From Pseudoalteromonas luteoviolacea (lineage in GTDB: Bacteria; Pseudomonadota; Gammaproteobacteria; Enterobacterales; Alteromonadaceae): a stretch of 64,000 nt of DNA. The stretch covers positions 248,001 through 312,000 of the forward strand of contig NZ_MAUJ01000001.1 of NCBI RefSeq assembly GCF_001696455.1, read 5' to 3'. Of this stretch, positions 46,551-56,862 are shown in pieces. The position numbers and the translations under genes are program-made. Positions within the stretch are counted from its first letter, which is position 1. Every line of letters starts with the position of its first letter. The notes under the pieces were generated by a model. It was not told the DNA's origin and ran no database searches. It was given only the letters and a program-made list of their open reading frames with translations.

Positions 46551-48173
46551 CTAGATAGATGCAAAAAAACAGCCGTAACCGGGCAGGGTTACTTTTCCTG
46601 CTGCTTGCTCACCGGTTTGATGAGCAAGGTCCTTAATAGGGGTGTAATTGTGTTGTTCGACTTCAAATTCTGCAGTTTGTTCAGATAAATTGAATAAACA
46701 GAGTAACTTTTTCTCACCGAGTATACGGTAGAAGCCAAGTACAGGTTCGTGGGTAGGAATGAACTCAATGTTACCTGTCAGTAGCTCTGGTCGAGTCGCT
46801 CGCCAGGCTAAAAAGGATTTATACTGAGACAGTGTTGAGCTGGTATCTTGCTCTTGGCTGCGAACACACTTGCTGGCATGTGCTTCATATACCGGAAGCC
46901 AAGGTGCTCCATCGGTAAATCCTGCATTTTGCTTATCACCTGCCCAGGGCATGGGCGTGCGACAGCCGTCTCTGCCTTTAAAGTTTGGCCAGAATGTAAT
47001 GCCATAGGGATCTTGAAGGTCTTCAAACGCGACTTCAGCTTCGCCTAGCCCTAGTTCTTCACCTTGATACATACACACGCTACCGCGTAGAGACCCAAGT
47101 AGTGCAGTCAACATTTTTACCTGCTTCGGGTTCACACTCTTTCCATCTTGCGACCAGCGACTTGCAACGCGTTGCACATCGTGGTTACTGAACGCCCAGC
47201 AAGGCCATCCTTCGGTCATAACTGCTTCTAAGCGCGAGACAGTTTCTCTGATGTACTGTGCACTATAGTCATCAGTTAATAACTCAAAGCTATAACCCAT
47301 ATGTAACTTATCGCCACCAGAGGTGTATTCGGCCATGGTTTGCAGAGAGTCTTCAGATGAGATCTCGCCTAAGCTCACGGTTCCAGGGTACTGGTCTAAT
47401 AACATTCTAATCTCAGCCATAAAATCTAAGTTTTCTGGCTGTGTGTTGTTATAGTAGTGGTACTGGAAAGCATAAGGGTTGTCTTCGCTAAATCCGCGTC
47501 CTTGACGAAGCGCTTTTGGTTTCGCTGGGTTGTCTCTCAACTGTTTGTCATGGAAGCAAAAGTTAATTGCATCCAAACGGAAGCCATCAACCCCTTTGTC
47601 TAGCCAAAATTTGACATTATCAAGTACGGCCTTACGAACTTCAGGATTATGAAAATTTAAATCTGGTTGTTCAGTTAAAAAGTTGTGTAAGTAATATTGG
47701 CACCTTCTTGGTTCCCATTGCCACGCAACACCACCGAATATGGATAGCCAGTTATTGGGGGGGCTACCATCCGGTTTAGCATCTGCCCATACATACCAAT
47801 CTGCTTTTGCATTGTGCTTGTCTGTGCGGCTCTCAATAAACCAAGGGTGTTCATTAGACGTATGACTTAGCACTTGATCTATAATGATCTTAATATCACG
47901 CTGGTGTGCTTGCTCAATAAGTTTGTCAAAATCATCAATACTGCCAAACATTGGGTCGATATCTCTATAGTCGCTGATATCGTATCCAAAGTCTTTCATT
48001 GGTGATTTAAAAAAAGGTGAGATCCATACCGCGTCGACGCCTAAAGACTTGATGTAGTCTAAGCGGTTTATGATGCCATTAAGGTCACCAATACCATCAC
48101 CTGTGGTGTCTTGAAAACTACGTGGGTAAATCTGATAAATTACCGCACCTTTCCACCATTCATTTTGAGCCAT
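46551..48173 (-). CDS. cytoplasmic GH13 alpha-glucosidase (subfamily 23-like)
   Basis: 540 residues, no signal peptide. It resembles the Halomonas alpha-glucosidase of GH13_23 closely in order and spacing. Catalytic nucleophile Asp201 (GFRLDAINF), acid Glu270 (SLGEISSED) and stabiliser Asp332 (FSNHDVQR). The YQIYPRSFQDTTGDGIGDLNG start and DFGYDISDY are the usual first barrel strands. It releases glucose from maltose and short maltodextrins inside the cell. Divergent from the TonB receptor gene, with a TGCATACGTATGCA operator-like site between. Confidence 0.92.
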   Translation of the reverse strand: MAQNEWWKGAVIYQIYPRSFQDTTGDGIGDLNGIINRLDYIKSLGVDAVWISPFFKSPMKDFGYDISDYRDIDPMFGSIDDFDKLIEQAHQRDIKIIIDQVLSHTSNEHPWFIESRTDKHNAKADWYVWADAKPDGSPPNNWLSIFGGVAWQWEPRRCQYYLHNFLTEQPDLNFHNPEVRKAVLDNVKFWLDKGVDGFRLDAINFCFHDKQLRDNPAKPKALRQGRGFSEDNPYAFQYHYYNNTQPENLDFMAEIRMLLDQYPGTVSLGEISSEDSLQTMAEYTSGGDKLHMGYSFELLTDDYSAQYIRETVSRLEAVMTEGWPCWAFSNHDVQRVASRWSQDGKSVNPKQVKMLTALLGSLRGSVCMYQGEELGLGEAEVAFEDLQDPYGITFWPNFKGRDGCRTPMPWAGDKQNAGFTDGAPWLPVYEAHASKCVRSQEQDTSSTLSQYKSFLAWRATRPELLTGNIEFIPTHEPVLGFYRILGEKKLLCLFNLSEQTAEFEVEQHNYTPIKDLAHQTGEQAAGKVTLPGYGCFFASI

Positions 48174-48293
48174 GCACTATTCTCCAGCTTTGTGCAGTGA
48201 TTTCACTTTCTCAATTACTTTTGAGAGCAACGTGAATCGGGTCATTAACATTGTCGAAAAGCATACGGCATGCTTGCATATGAGTAAAAAAAC

Positions 48294-48307
48294 TGCATAC
48301 GTATGCA
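48294..48307. promoter_or_regulatory. palindromic operator, copy 1 (LacI type)
   Basis: TGCATACGTATGCA, a perfect 14-bp palindrome with central CG, 121 bases upstream of the GH13 alpha-glucosidase start. Sequence type and placement fit a LacI-family repressor site. The divergent gap 48174-48815 (642 bases) holds this and a second copy, and otherwise only AT-rich promoter-like sequence. Confidence 0.65.
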
Positions 48308-48652
48308 TCAAAATTACTGCAATTTTTTATCAAATCGGAGTTCGTAAGAGGTTTACACACAAGACTTTACCAATTTATAGTTGAAGGATGAGAAGTTCAG
48401 TATTCTTAAGGGGTAAAAGAACTATAATTGGTAATACCAATTTATAAGAGAAGATTGGATGCCCATATTACTGTAAGAATCTTGTCATATTTAGTAAGCG
48501 AGCGGCCACTTGGTTACATGTATGTAAAGTGATATTAAATATCTGACGGTTTTTGTTAAAAGTGTTCCATGCAAAGATAAAGTCAAATAAAACATAGTAT
48601 TACATTCTTAATTTCGATGGTGGGTTGACTAAAACGCCTGCTCAATCATTTT

Positions 48653-48666
48653 TGAATACGTATGCA
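48653..48666. promoter_or_regulatory. palindromic operator, copy 2 (LacI type)
   Basis: TGAATACGTATGCA, one base off copy 1, 150 bases upstream of the TonB receptor start. Identical with copy 3 including the two preceding T bases. Confidence 0.65.
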
Positions 48667-48815
48667 TAAAGTTGTGAGCAGCTAAGTCACAGCGCTACTA
48701 TTGCCGGTGACAACAAAATTAACGTCACATGAACTTATTTTTGAAGAAATTGGATTCAATGATTGCAAAAATAACGCGTAAGCGACGTATAAAAAGCTAA
48801 TTGGGATAAAACAAT

Positions 48816-51695
48816 ATGTCTACGTTCAAACCAAGCTTATTAACAGCTGCATTAATTGCTGCTGGTGTAAGTCACTCTGTAAGTGCGCAAGATCAGCAAA
48901 CTGCAAAGAATAAAGAAGAAGTTGAAGTAATTGAAGTACGCGGTATCAGCCGCAGTATCATCGCGTCGATTGATAAGAAACGATTTGGTGATACGGTATC
49001 TGAAGTGGTTGATGCCGGAGACTTGGCTTCTTTACCGGATATATCAATTGCAGATGCATTGAGCCGTTTACCGGGTGTTACAGCCGTGAGAGACAGTGGT
49101 CAATCATCTCAGCTTAATATTCGTGGTATGAACGGGGACTTCATTCAAACAACGTTAAACGGCCGCGAGCAAGCCAGTACCAGTGGTTACTCGGCAGGTA
49201 GCCGTTGGATTTCTTTCGATCAATACCCATCTGAACTAATCACACAGGCAGCTGTTTATAAGTCGCCTAAAGCTTCTTTAGTAGAAGGTGGTGTTGCGGG
49301 CACTGTTGAACTCAAAACAGCAAACCCGCTTGATGCTGATAAGACTCATAACTTTAATACTAGTGTTAGGTTTTCTCATAATGATGCTGCATCTGACATT
49401 GATGCAGATGCTAACGGCGAGCGTTTGAGTTTTTCATACCAAGGCAAGTTTTTAGACGAAACGTTAGGCTTTGGTATAGGTGCTGCTTACTTGAATCAGC
49501 CAAACAGTTCAGTAGAGTTTTCTGGTCATTCACCAGAAGCTGCACGTGATATCGATGGTGACGGGATAGGAGAAGAGCGTTCATTTAATGGCTATCAGTA
49601 CAGAAACACTGCCGGTACTGATGAGCGCCTAGGCTTAATGAGCACACTTGTGTATCAGCCAACAGACAACTTTAAAGCGCAGTTTGACTATTTTCATTCT
49701 ACGTTTGATTCAGAAGATCGCAAAAATGGCTTAAACATCGAGGGCTTGTCACGTAATAATCAAGCAAAAAAACTGTTCGAATTACGAAATGCTAAGTTTG
49801 ACGGCGAAGGTAAAAACCGGTTCTTAGTTGCAGGTGAATATTTCATTCTCGATCCAGCTGGACCATGGATAGAAATGCGCTCGGAAGATCAATCTACTGA
49901 ATCAACAACAGATAGCTTTGGTTTGAACTTAGAGTACTCAACAGACAAGTGGGAAATCAGTTTTGACCTTGCACACAGCGAGGGTGAAAAAACGCGTCGT
50001 GATATGATCGCCTCAATGCATGCCTATGAATTTGGCACTGCAACGTTAGAAGACGGTACTGTAGTAGAAACATGGCAAGAATTGCGCAATCAATACTTCA
50101 GTTTTGACCATAACTCTACAGATGCATCATCGTTGGTATTGGGTCATGATTATACTGATTTATCTCATATGCGCTTGGGTGATTGGGAGCAGTTCCCGCA
50201 CAAGTACACAGATAAGATTGATAGTGCCAATTTAGATTTTAAATATCACATTGAACACGACATTATTTCTTCAGTTGAAGTCGGTGTACGTTGGTCTAAA
50301 CGTGAGTTTACAGATCAGCGTTCAACATTCCGTTGGGGTGCACGAGAGGGCCAAAATGGCTATCGTTTACCAAATGGTGAGATAGTAACAAACAAAAACT
50401 GTGAATTTAACCACCAAAACCACGCTTGTGTGCCGCATGATTTAACGGGCTTTGTGACAGTAAAAAATGGTGGCGGTATTAATTACCTAGATTTAGATAT
50501 GGTGGGTATCGCTGATGCTGTATTTGGCGCGGGTAACTATGATGGGCAGCAAACTTGGGAACATAACTGGACGTTAGTTGAAAGTGGCGCAGTCAAAGAA
50601 GAAGTATATGCAGCTTATGTAATGGCCAACATCGATACTGAAATTGGCAATATTCCAGTGTCAGGTAACCTTGGTGTACGTGCTGTGCGCACAGATACTA
50701 AGTCGATTGGTATCCAACAGATTCAAGGTGATGAAGTCGGTGATGCAATTACAGATGATAACGGCGTTACGAGAACAGATTACCGTCATGTTAACTATGG
50801 TCCAGAATATACAGATATTCTACCGTCACTAAATCTAAACTTCCGTATTACTGAGCAAGACCAAATTCGTTTTGCTGCGGCAAAGGTCATGGGCCGTCCA
50901 CCAGTTAACCAGTTACGTGGTGGTGCAGGTTCATGGGCTGATACTGCAAATGATGGGGTGAGTCAACGATACAATGTTTGGTCTAAAGGTAATCCAAATC
51001 TAGATCCATTCAGAGCGAATCAAATGGACCTATCATATGAGCATTACTTTGAAGATGGTGGTGCATTTGTCGCGGCGCTATTTTGGAAGAATATCGAGTC
51101 GTTAATTGAAGATGTGACCTACTTTGAAGGTGAAATAGATTGGTCTTCGATTGGTCTAGAAGTACCTGAAGGGTTTGTTCCAGGTCAATATCAGACAACG
51201 CGTAACAATGATAAGGGCGGTTATGTTCGTGGTATTGAACTTGCGTACACGACATTATTTGACAATTTACCAGGTGTATTCTCTGGGTTAGGTCTAAATG
51301 CAAATTACTCTTACACTGAAAGTGAAACCACTATCGATGGCGGAGGTAATTTCCCTGATACGCAACTGAGCTTACCGGGTCTTTCTAAAAATGTATGGAG
51401 TGCCACCTTATTCTGGAATATTGATAAGTTTACAACGCATTTCAATATTCGTTATCGTGACGAATATACCTACTTAGGCGCGACGCCGGGCGGTACTACG
51501 CCAACATCCGCCGATGAGTACACGGTAGTTGACTGGCAGGCAACGTATGACTTTGATAATGGGCTGCAAACTGTATTCCAGATCAATAACTTGACTGATG
51601 AGGCTAACACGTCAAACCTAGGTAGTTCACTAAGAACAGGTGAAGATAAAGTATTTGGTCGTCAATACTTCTTAGGCTTTAACTACAGCTTTTAA
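48816..51695 (+). CDS. TonB-dependent receptor, maltodextrin-type
   Basis: 959 residues with a signal peptide (to SVSA, 24). A TonB-box-like segment (VEVIEVRG) precedes the plug (SISTADALSRLPGVT-like region with IADALSRLPGVTAVRD, NIRGMNGDF, GVAGTVELKT). The 22-strand barrel follows and ends in Phe (FLGFNYSF). It is of the Xanthomonas/Caulobacter long type used for carbohydrates. Position beside GH13, GH15 and a sugar MFS gene argues that it imports maltodextrins across the outer membrane. No SusD partner is present, as usual outside Bacteroidetes. Confidence 0.92.
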   Translation: MSTFKPSLLTAALIAAGVSHSVSAQDQQTAKNKEEVEVIEVRGISRSIIASIDKKRFGDTVSEVVDAGDLASLPDISIADALSRLPGVTAVRDSGQSSQLNIRGMNGDFIQTTLNGREQASTSGYSAGSRWISFDQYPSELITQAAVYKSPKASLVEGGVAGTVELKTANPLDADKTHNFNTSVRFSHNDAASDIDADANGERLSFSYQGKFLDETLGFGIGAAYLNQPNSSVEFSGHSPEAARDIDGDGIGEERSFNGYQYRNTAGTDERLGLMSTLVYQPTDNFKAQFDYFHSTFDSEDRKNGLNIEGLSRNNQAKKLFELRNAKFDGEGKNRFLVAGEYFILDPAGPWIEMRSEDQSTESTTDSFGLNLEYSTDKWEISFDLAHSEGEKTRRDMIASMHAYEFGTATLEDGTVVETWQELRNQYFSFDHNSTDASSLVLGHDYTDLSHMRLGDWEQFPHKYTDKIDSANLDFKYHIEHDIISSVEVGVRWSKREFTDQRSTFRWGAREGQNGYRLPNGEIVTNKNCEFNHQNHACVPHDLTGFVTVKNGGGINYLDLDMVGIADAVFGAGNYDGQQTWEHNWTLVESGAVKEEVYAAYVMANIDTEIGNIPVSGNLGVRAVRTDTKSIGIQQIQGDEVGDAITDDNGVTRTDYRHVNYGPEYTDILPSLNLNFRITEQDQIRFAAAKVMGRPPVNQLRGGAGSWADTANDGVSQRYNVWSKGNPNLDPFRANQMDLSYEHYFEDGGAFVAALFWKNIESLIEDVTYFEGEIDWSSIGLEVPEGFVPGQYQTTRNNDKGGYVRGIELAYTTLFDNLPGVFSGLGLNANYSYTESETTIDGGGNFPDTQLSLPGLSKNVWSATLFWNIDKFTTHFNIRYRDEYTYLGATPGGTTPTSADEYTVVDWQATYDFDNGLQTVFQINNLTDEANTSNLGSSLRTGEDKVFGRQYFLGFNYSF

Positions 51696-51721
51696 TTAGC
51701 AAAGTTGGTCACTTGAAATAT

Positions 51722-51757
51722 AAGCCACCAGAACGTATGTTTTGGTGGCTTTGTTTT
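51722..51757 (+). terminator. terminator between receptor and halogenase genes
   Basis: A 9-bp stem AAGCCACCA/TGGTGGCTT with a 12-base loop and a TGTTTT tail, 27 bases after the receptor stop. It would cut expression of the halogenase-like gene relative to the receptor, unless that gene has its own promoter. Confidence 0.8.
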
Positions 51758-51795
51758 ATGAATCGTTAACTAAATGGTGTAGCAGGGAGAAGACA

Positions 51796-53298
51796 ATGAG
51801 TAGCAGAAAGATTGTCATACTAGGTGGAGGAACCGCAGGTTGGATGGCGGCAAATCTGATTGCCAAAAGCTGGCGCGATAAGAATATCCAGATTAGCGTT
51901 GTTGAGTCGCCAGATATAGGCATCATTGGAGTTGGTGAGGGCTCTACACCGCAATTTAAAGCCTTTATGGATTTTATTGAGGTCCCTGAATCTGAGTGGA
52001 TGCCAAAGTGCAACGCTAGCTTCAAAAATGGAATTCGTTTTGTGAACTGGTCAACAAGGCCTGGGTTTGAGCAGTACTTTCATCCATTCCCTGCACAACC
52101 TGATGATTACTCGGCCCCTGCCTTTTTTCACAATAGCTTTGTTCGTCGAAAAGGGATCGATCTGGAGGGGCACCCAGATCCATTCTTCTTGGCAACTTAC
52201 TTAGCAGAGCAAGCCAAAGCCCCCATTGCTGCAGAAAACTTCCCATTTGAAATCAACTATGGATACCATTTTGACTCTGGCAAGTTGGGTGAATTACTAG
52301 CTGAAAAAGCAAGAGAGTCCGGTGTCGAGCATATTGAGGCGCGCGTTCAGGATGTGCGTAAAAATACGGATGGCACTATTGCGGCATTAGTCTGTGAAGA
52401 AGGCCGAGAAATCTGCGGTGATATCTTCATTGATTGCTCTGGGTTTTCTAGCTTGTTGATGCAGCAGCATATGCAAGTTGGATTCGAATCATTTGAAAAT
52501 AACTTATTTAACGACAGCGCCGTGGTTTTACCTACTGAACAAGGCGATGTGATTGCTTCTGAAACTGTGTCTGTAGCGAGAAAGTACGGTTGGAGCTGGC
52601 ATATCCCCTTAACCAACCGAATAGGTAATGGTTACGTGTACAGCTCAAAATATTGCGATAAAGATCAGGCGGAAACCGAGCTCAGAGCAGCATTGGGGTT
52701 ATTAGACAGCGAAGTTGAAGCCAGACATCTGAATATGAGAGTGGGCCAAGTAAAAGAACACTGGCATAAAAACTGTGTGGCAATCGGTTTGTCTCAAGGC
52801 TTTATTGAACCCCTTGAAGCGACGGCACTACATATTGTGCAAGAAACAGTTCAGTCGTTTATAGAGTGTTATCAAGACGGCGAATTTACCTGCAAAGAGC
52901 AGGGTAAACACAACCAAATGATGTCGCAAAGGTATCAGGCGATTCGAGATTATATTGTCGCGCATTACCGAGTCAACAGTCGTACAGATACAAACTATTG
53001 GCGAGATAACGCCAATAACAATCAAATATCAAAATCGCTGTTCAACGTTTTAAATGCTTGGGTGCAAGGTAAGAATTTATCTGACGAGCTGGATAGACAA
53101 GATATTGATAAGTACTACCCTTCAGTCAGCTGGCATTGCTTGTTGGCTGGGTATGGCATATACCCAGAGAAACACCAATTGATTGCTGGTAACGAAAGCG
53201 CGAATATCCATGACGTCGAAAAGATTCGAGACTACATCAGAAGGTGCGGATTGAACTTTTTAGATCACAGAGCACAACTTGCACGCTTTTTAGACTGA
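51796..53298 (+). CDS. flavin-dependent tryptophan halogenase family protein
   Basis: 500 residues from the ATG at 51796 (AGGGAG upstream; the frame is open to 51742). FAD motif GGGTAGW at 10-16, GEGST at 47-51, the catalytic lysine position Lys77 (SFKNGIRF) and the halogenase signature WSWHIP at 266-271 are all kept. It could therefore activate halide with FADH2 and O2, using a free reductase. Genes of this type commonly accompany TonB receptors in marine and Caulobacter-like bacteria; a Brevundimonas relative halogenates indole. The real substrate is unknown here. It lies between the receptor and the GH13 lipoprotein. Confidence 0.88.
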   Translation: MSSRKIVILGGGTAGWMAANLIAKSWRDKNIQISVVESPDIGIIGVGEGSTPQFKAFMDFIEVPESEWMPKCNASFKNGIRFVNWSTRPGFEQYFHPFPAQPDDYSAPAFFHNSFVRRKGIDLEGHPDPFFLATYLAEQAKAPIAAENFPFEINYGYHFDSGKLGELLAEKARESGVEHIEARVQDVRKNTDGTIAALVCEEGREICGDIFIDCSGFSSLLMQQHMQVGFESFENNLFNDSAVVLPTEQGDVIASETVSVARKYGWSWHIPLTNRIGNGYVYSSKYCDKDQAETELRAALGLLDSEVEARHLNMRVGQVKEHWHKNCVAIGLSQGFIEPLEATALHIVQETVQSFIECYQDGEFTCKEQGKHNQMMSQRYQAIRDYIVAHYRVNSRTDTNYWRDNANNNQISKSLFNVLNAWVQGKNLSDELDRQDIDKYYPSVSWHCLLAGYGIYPEKHQLIAGNESANIHDVEKIRDYIRRCGLNFLDHRAQLARFLD

Positions 53299-53373
53299 TA
53301 ACACGTCTGTAAAGATAATTTATAATCTAGAATGCATATTTTTGAAAATACTAATGGCCACTGTGCCGCACTG

Positions 53374-53403
53374 CGCGAAGTCTTTATCATACTTCGCGTT
53401 TTT
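53374..53403 (+). terminator. rho-independent terminator
   Basis: An 8-bp stem CGCGAAGT/ACTTCGCG with a 9-base loop, then TTTTT, 75 bases after the halogenase-like gene. It ends the first transcription unit of the locus. Confidence 0.85.
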
Positions 53404-53432
53404 GTTTATGAATAACAAATTAATCATCACTT

Positions 53433-53446
53433 TGAATACGTATGCA
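53433..53446. promoter_or_regulatory. palindromic operator, copy 3 (LacI type)
   Basis: TGAATACGTATGCA, identical to copy 2, 65 bases upstream of the GH13 lipoprotein start. Supports one regulator acting on all units of the alpha-glucan locus. Confidence 0.65.
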
Positions 53447-53510
53447 AGTGGTTCAACAGCAGGCTACAAGTCAGTAGACTCAATTAAAACACCAAGATGA
53501 CAACAATATA

Positions 53511-55298
53511 ATGACAATAAAACCTTTAGTGCTTGCGCTAAGTCTTATTTCAGGTGGCGTGATGTTGACTGCGTGTCAAATGTCTCAACCTTCTGAGGAG
53601 ACAGCTCAAGCCACACAACAAGTGCAAAAGCCAGTTGTATACCAAGTGTTTACGCGACTCTTTGGCAACACCAATACGCATAACGTACCGTGGGGTACGA
53701 AAGAAGAAAATGGAGTCGGCAAGTTTGCCGATTTTACGCCTAAAGCACTTGCTGAGCTAAAAGAGATGGGTGTGAGCCACATGTGGTATACAGGTGTATT
53801 GCATCACGCATTAGTGGCCGATTATAGCGAATATGGCATAGGGATTGATGATCCTGACGTAGTTAAGGGCCGTGCAGGTTCGCCCTATGCGATTAAAGAT
53901 TACTACAATGTGAACCCCGACCTTGCCACTCACCCCGACAATCGTCTTGGCGAGTTTGAAGCATTGATTGAGCGTACGCACCAAGCGGGCATGAAAGTGG
54001 TTATTGATATTGTGCCGAACCATGTGGCAAGAAATTATCAATCACTCAGTGCGCCAGCGGGGGTCAAAGACTTCGGCGCACAAGATGATACCAGTCAAAC
54101 TTATGTGCGAGACAATAACTTTTACTATGTTACAGGCGCAGACTTTAAGGTCCCAAGCTCTACAGATTATCAAGTCTTAGGTGGTAAAGCGCATCATTTG
54201 GCAGATGGCGAGTTTGCAGAATCCCCAGCCAAGTGGACTGGTAATGGCGCTCGCGCAGCGCAGCCAAACATTCATGATTGGTACGAAACCGTCAAAGTAA
54301 ACTATGGGGTTCGCCCTGATGGTAGCTACGACTTTCCAACACTACCTGCCGATATGGCAGAGCAAGATTACAAAGCGCATTACGCATTTTGGCAAGGTAA
54401 AGATTTGCCTGACAGTTGGTATAAGTTCAGAGACATTACCCAATATTGGTTAGACAAAGGTGTGGATGGGTTTCGCTATGATATGGCCGAAATGGTGCCC
54501 GTGGAGTTTTGGAGCTTTTTAAACTCATCTATCAAAATGACCAACCCAGAGGCATTTATACTCGCTGAAGTTTATAATCCAACTTTGTATCGAGCCTATA
54601 TTCATCAAGGCAAAATGGACTTTTTGTACGACAAAGTCGGTTTCTACGACAGTTTGAAATTGTTGATGCAGGGCAAAGGGGACGCACAGAGTGTCATGCA
54701 AGCGCATCAAAGTGTTTCAGATATCGCCCCACACATGCTGCACTTCTTAGAAAATCACGATGAGCAACGTATAGCCAGCCCTGAGTTCGCAGGAAGTGCT
54801 GAAAAGGGCAAGCCTGCGATGGTGGTCAGTCATTTAATAAGCTCTGCACCAACAATGCTGTATTTCGGTCAGTCTGTAGGTGAAGATGGTTCTGAAATGG
54901 CCGGATTTGGCAAACCGAGCCGCACGAGTATTTTTGATTACGTTGGCGTTCCGGCGCACCAAGCTTGGATGAACAATGGTAAGTTTGATGGTGGCCAGTT
55001 GACGCCAGCGCAAAAGCAGTTACGCGCATATTATAAAAAGCTCATGAATCTGAGTTCACAGCCTGCCATTATTGATGGTGAGCTAATTGATGTCGATGCG
55101 AAAAATGCACAAGGTGGTCAAGCTAAAAAGGTGATGGCGTTTGCCAGAGCAAATAAAGCAGAACGTCTTGTTGTTGCCAGTAATTTTGACGCCAAACATG
55201 CACAAACAGTGACCTTGACGTACCCAGTCATTGGCAGGGTAACGTCACAGATTTACTCGAGTCTCACCCAACAACACAAGTTAAAAACAATCAACTGA
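53511..55298 (+). CDS. GH13 alpha-amylase lipoprotein; 3' end frameshifted
   Basis: 595 residues as read, with a lipoprotein signal (MLTAC, Cys22). GH13 core: DIVPNH (166-171), nucleophile Asp324 (FRYDMAEM), acid Glu353 (LAEVYNP), Asp417 (ENHDEQR). Likely a periplasmic or outer-membrane amylase acting on maltodextrins. The natural C-terminal beta domain is cut: after HKLK the frame ends TIN. One extra A in the run at 55283-55287 would instead read KNNQLIITLAPLASVVYKLES, ending at TGA 55346-55348, two bases before the MFS gene. That is a typical GH13 end and operon spacing, so one base appears deleted. Confidence 0.88.
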   Translation: MTIKPLVLALSLISGGVMLTACQMSQPSEETAQATQQVQKPVVYQVFTRLFGNTNTHNVPWGTKEENGVGKFADFTPKALAELKEMGVSHMWYTGVLHHALVADYSEYGIGIDDPDVVKGRAGSPYAIKDYYNVNPDLATHPDNRLGEFEALIERTHQAGMKVVIDIVPNHVARNYQSLSAPAGVKDFGAQDDTSQTYVRDNNFYYVTGADFKVPSSTDYQVLGGKAHHLADGEFAESPAKWTGNGARAAQPNIHDWYETVKVNYGVRPDGSYDFPTLPADMAEQDYKAHYAFWQGKDLPDSWYKFRDITQYWLDKGVDGFRYDMAEMVPVEFWSFLNSSIKMTNPEAFILAEVYNPTLYRAYIHQGKMDFLYDKVGFYDSLKLLMQGKGDAQSVMQAHQSVSDIAPHMLHFLENHDEQRIASPEFAGSAEKGKPAMVVSHLISSAPTMLYFGQSVGEDGSEMAGFGKPSRTSIFDYVGVPAHQAWMNNGKFDGGQLTPAQKQLRAYYKKLMNLSSQPAIIDGELIDVDAKNAQGGQAKKVMAFARANKAERLVVASNFDAKHAQTVTLTYPVIGRVTSQIYSSLTQQHKLKTIN

Positions 55299-55350
55299 TT
55301 ATCACGTTGGCGCCACTCGCTAGTGTGGTTTATAAGCTAGAGAGCTGATT

Positions 55351-56841
55351 ATGCAAAAACAAAAACCACAACTGAGTTTCTGGCAAATTTGGAATATGTG
55401 CTTTGGCTTTATGGGCGTCCAATTTGGTTTCGCCCTTCAAAACGGAAATGTAAGCCGAATATTTCAGACTTTGGGCGCCTCAGTTGATGATATTCCAATA
55501 CTTTGGGTAGCCGCGCCATTAACAGGATTGATTGTTCAGCCAATCATTGGTTATTGGAGTGACAGAACTTGGACTGGTCTCGGTCGTCGTAGGCCTTTCT
55601 TCTTATATGGCGCTATCTTAACAACGTTGTCACTGTTTATCATGCCGAACTCTCCAACACTTTGGATAGCTGCGGGCATGCTATGGATAATGGATGCGTC
55701 CATTAACGTTACGATGGAGCCATTTAGAGCGCTGGTCGGTGACAACTTAAACCAAAAGCAGCGTGCAACAGGTTACGCGATGCAGAGCTTTTTTATCGGC
55801 ATCGGTGCGATTGTTGCTTCAGCATTGCCTTGGATGATGACCAATTGGTTTGAAATCAGCAATACAGCACCTGCAGGTGAGATCCCTGAATCGGTTAAGT
55901 ATGCCTTTTACTTCGGTGGCGCTATTTTATTTTTAGCCGTGGGGTGGACCATTCTTAAAACCCGAGAATATACACCAGAGCAACTTGCTGAGTTTGAGCC
56001 CGAGCATTTAAAGGGGGAGTCTGCAGATCAAAAGCAAACCATTAACTTTGCTAAGTTTTCGTTGATAAGTGGGGTCATTGGTGGGCTTATCCTCGCAGGG
56101 GTTACTTTCTTTAAACTTGAGAAAGAGCTGTATCTGCTCAGCGGATTACTGCTGTCGTTTTCGGCCATCATTTTAGTTGCAGGCTATTTACAAAACAACG
56201 CACGCACTGATGGCGGCTTTTATGAAGTCATTTACGATGTGTTCACGATGCCACAAACAATGAGGCAACTCGCAGTCGTCCAATTTTTTAGCTGGTTCTC
56301 TTTATTTGCGATGTGGATTTACACGACATCTGCGGTGACCAGTTTTCACTACGGTACAACGGATGTCACGTCGAAGGCTTACAACGACGGTGCTGATTGG
56401 GTGGGTATATTGTTTGCTGCCTACAATGGTTTTGCCGCCATTGCTGCTGTATTTATCCCACTTATTGTTAAGCGTGTTGGTTTAAAAGGCGCGCACAGCA
56501 TTAACCTACTGCTTGGTGCAGGCGCATTGTTAAGTTTTAAATTTATCGCTGATCCAAGCTTACTGTGGCTACCGATGGTGGGTATTGGTTTCGCATGGGC
56601 CTCCATTCTTTCGCTGCCTTATGCCATGTTAAGTGATGCATTGCCTGCGAACAAAATGGGTGTATTTATGGGGATCTTTAATTTCTTTATCGTGATCCCG
56701 CAACTACTTGCCGCAAGTGTATTAGGCCTTATTTTAAGAAACGTTTTCGAGAATCAACCTATTTATGCATTAGTAATTGGTGGTGTGTCGTTTATTTTGG
56801 CGGCACTGTCTGTTGCTCGTGTAAAAACAAACACGCAATAG
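55351..56841 (+). CDS. MFS sugar transporter (maltose/maltodextrin type)
   Basis: 496 residues, 12 membrane helices. Opens with the family pattern LSFWQIWNMCFGFMGVQFGF and contains GYWSDRTWTGLGRRRPFFLY, the loop 2-3 motif of the GPH/SLC45-like sucrose and maltose permeases. The insertion between helices 6 and 7 is charged (about 205-230). It would bring maltose or maltodextrins through the inner membrane with a cation. Lies between the GH13 lipoprotein and GH15 genes with short gaps (2 bases if the upstream frame is repaired; 21 bases downstream). Confidence 0.9.
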   Translation: MQKQKPQLSFWQIWNMCFGFMGVQFGFALQNGNVSRIFQTLGASVDDIPILWVAAPLTGLIVQPIIGYWSDRTWTGLGRRRPFFLYGAILTTLSLFIMPNSPTLWIAAGMLWIMDASINVTMEPFRALVGDNLNQKQRATGYAMQSFFIGIGAIVASALPWMMTNWFEISNTAPAGEIPESVKYAFYFGGAILFLAVGWTILKTREYTPEQLAEFEPEHLKGESADQKQTINFAKFSLISGVIGGLILAGVTFFKLEKELYLLSGLLLSFSAIILVAGYLQNNARTDGGFYEVIYDVFTMPQTMRQLAVVQFFSWFSLFAMWIYTTSAVTSFHYGTTDVTSKAYNDGADWVGILFAAYNGFAAIAAVFIPLIVKRVGLKGAHSINLLLGAGALLSFKFIADPSLLWLPMVGIGFAWASILSLPYAMLSDALPANKMGVFMGIFNFFIVIPQLLAASVLGLILRNVFENQPIYALVIGGVSFILAALSVARVKTNTQ

Positions 56842-56862
56842 TGTCACCACTAAGGAGAAAAA

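Noticed and set aside
48174..48815. Regulator gene or small RNA in the divergent GH13/TonB gap
   Set aside because: No frame of LacI size is present and no terminator-bounded RNA is evident; only the operator palindromes stand out.
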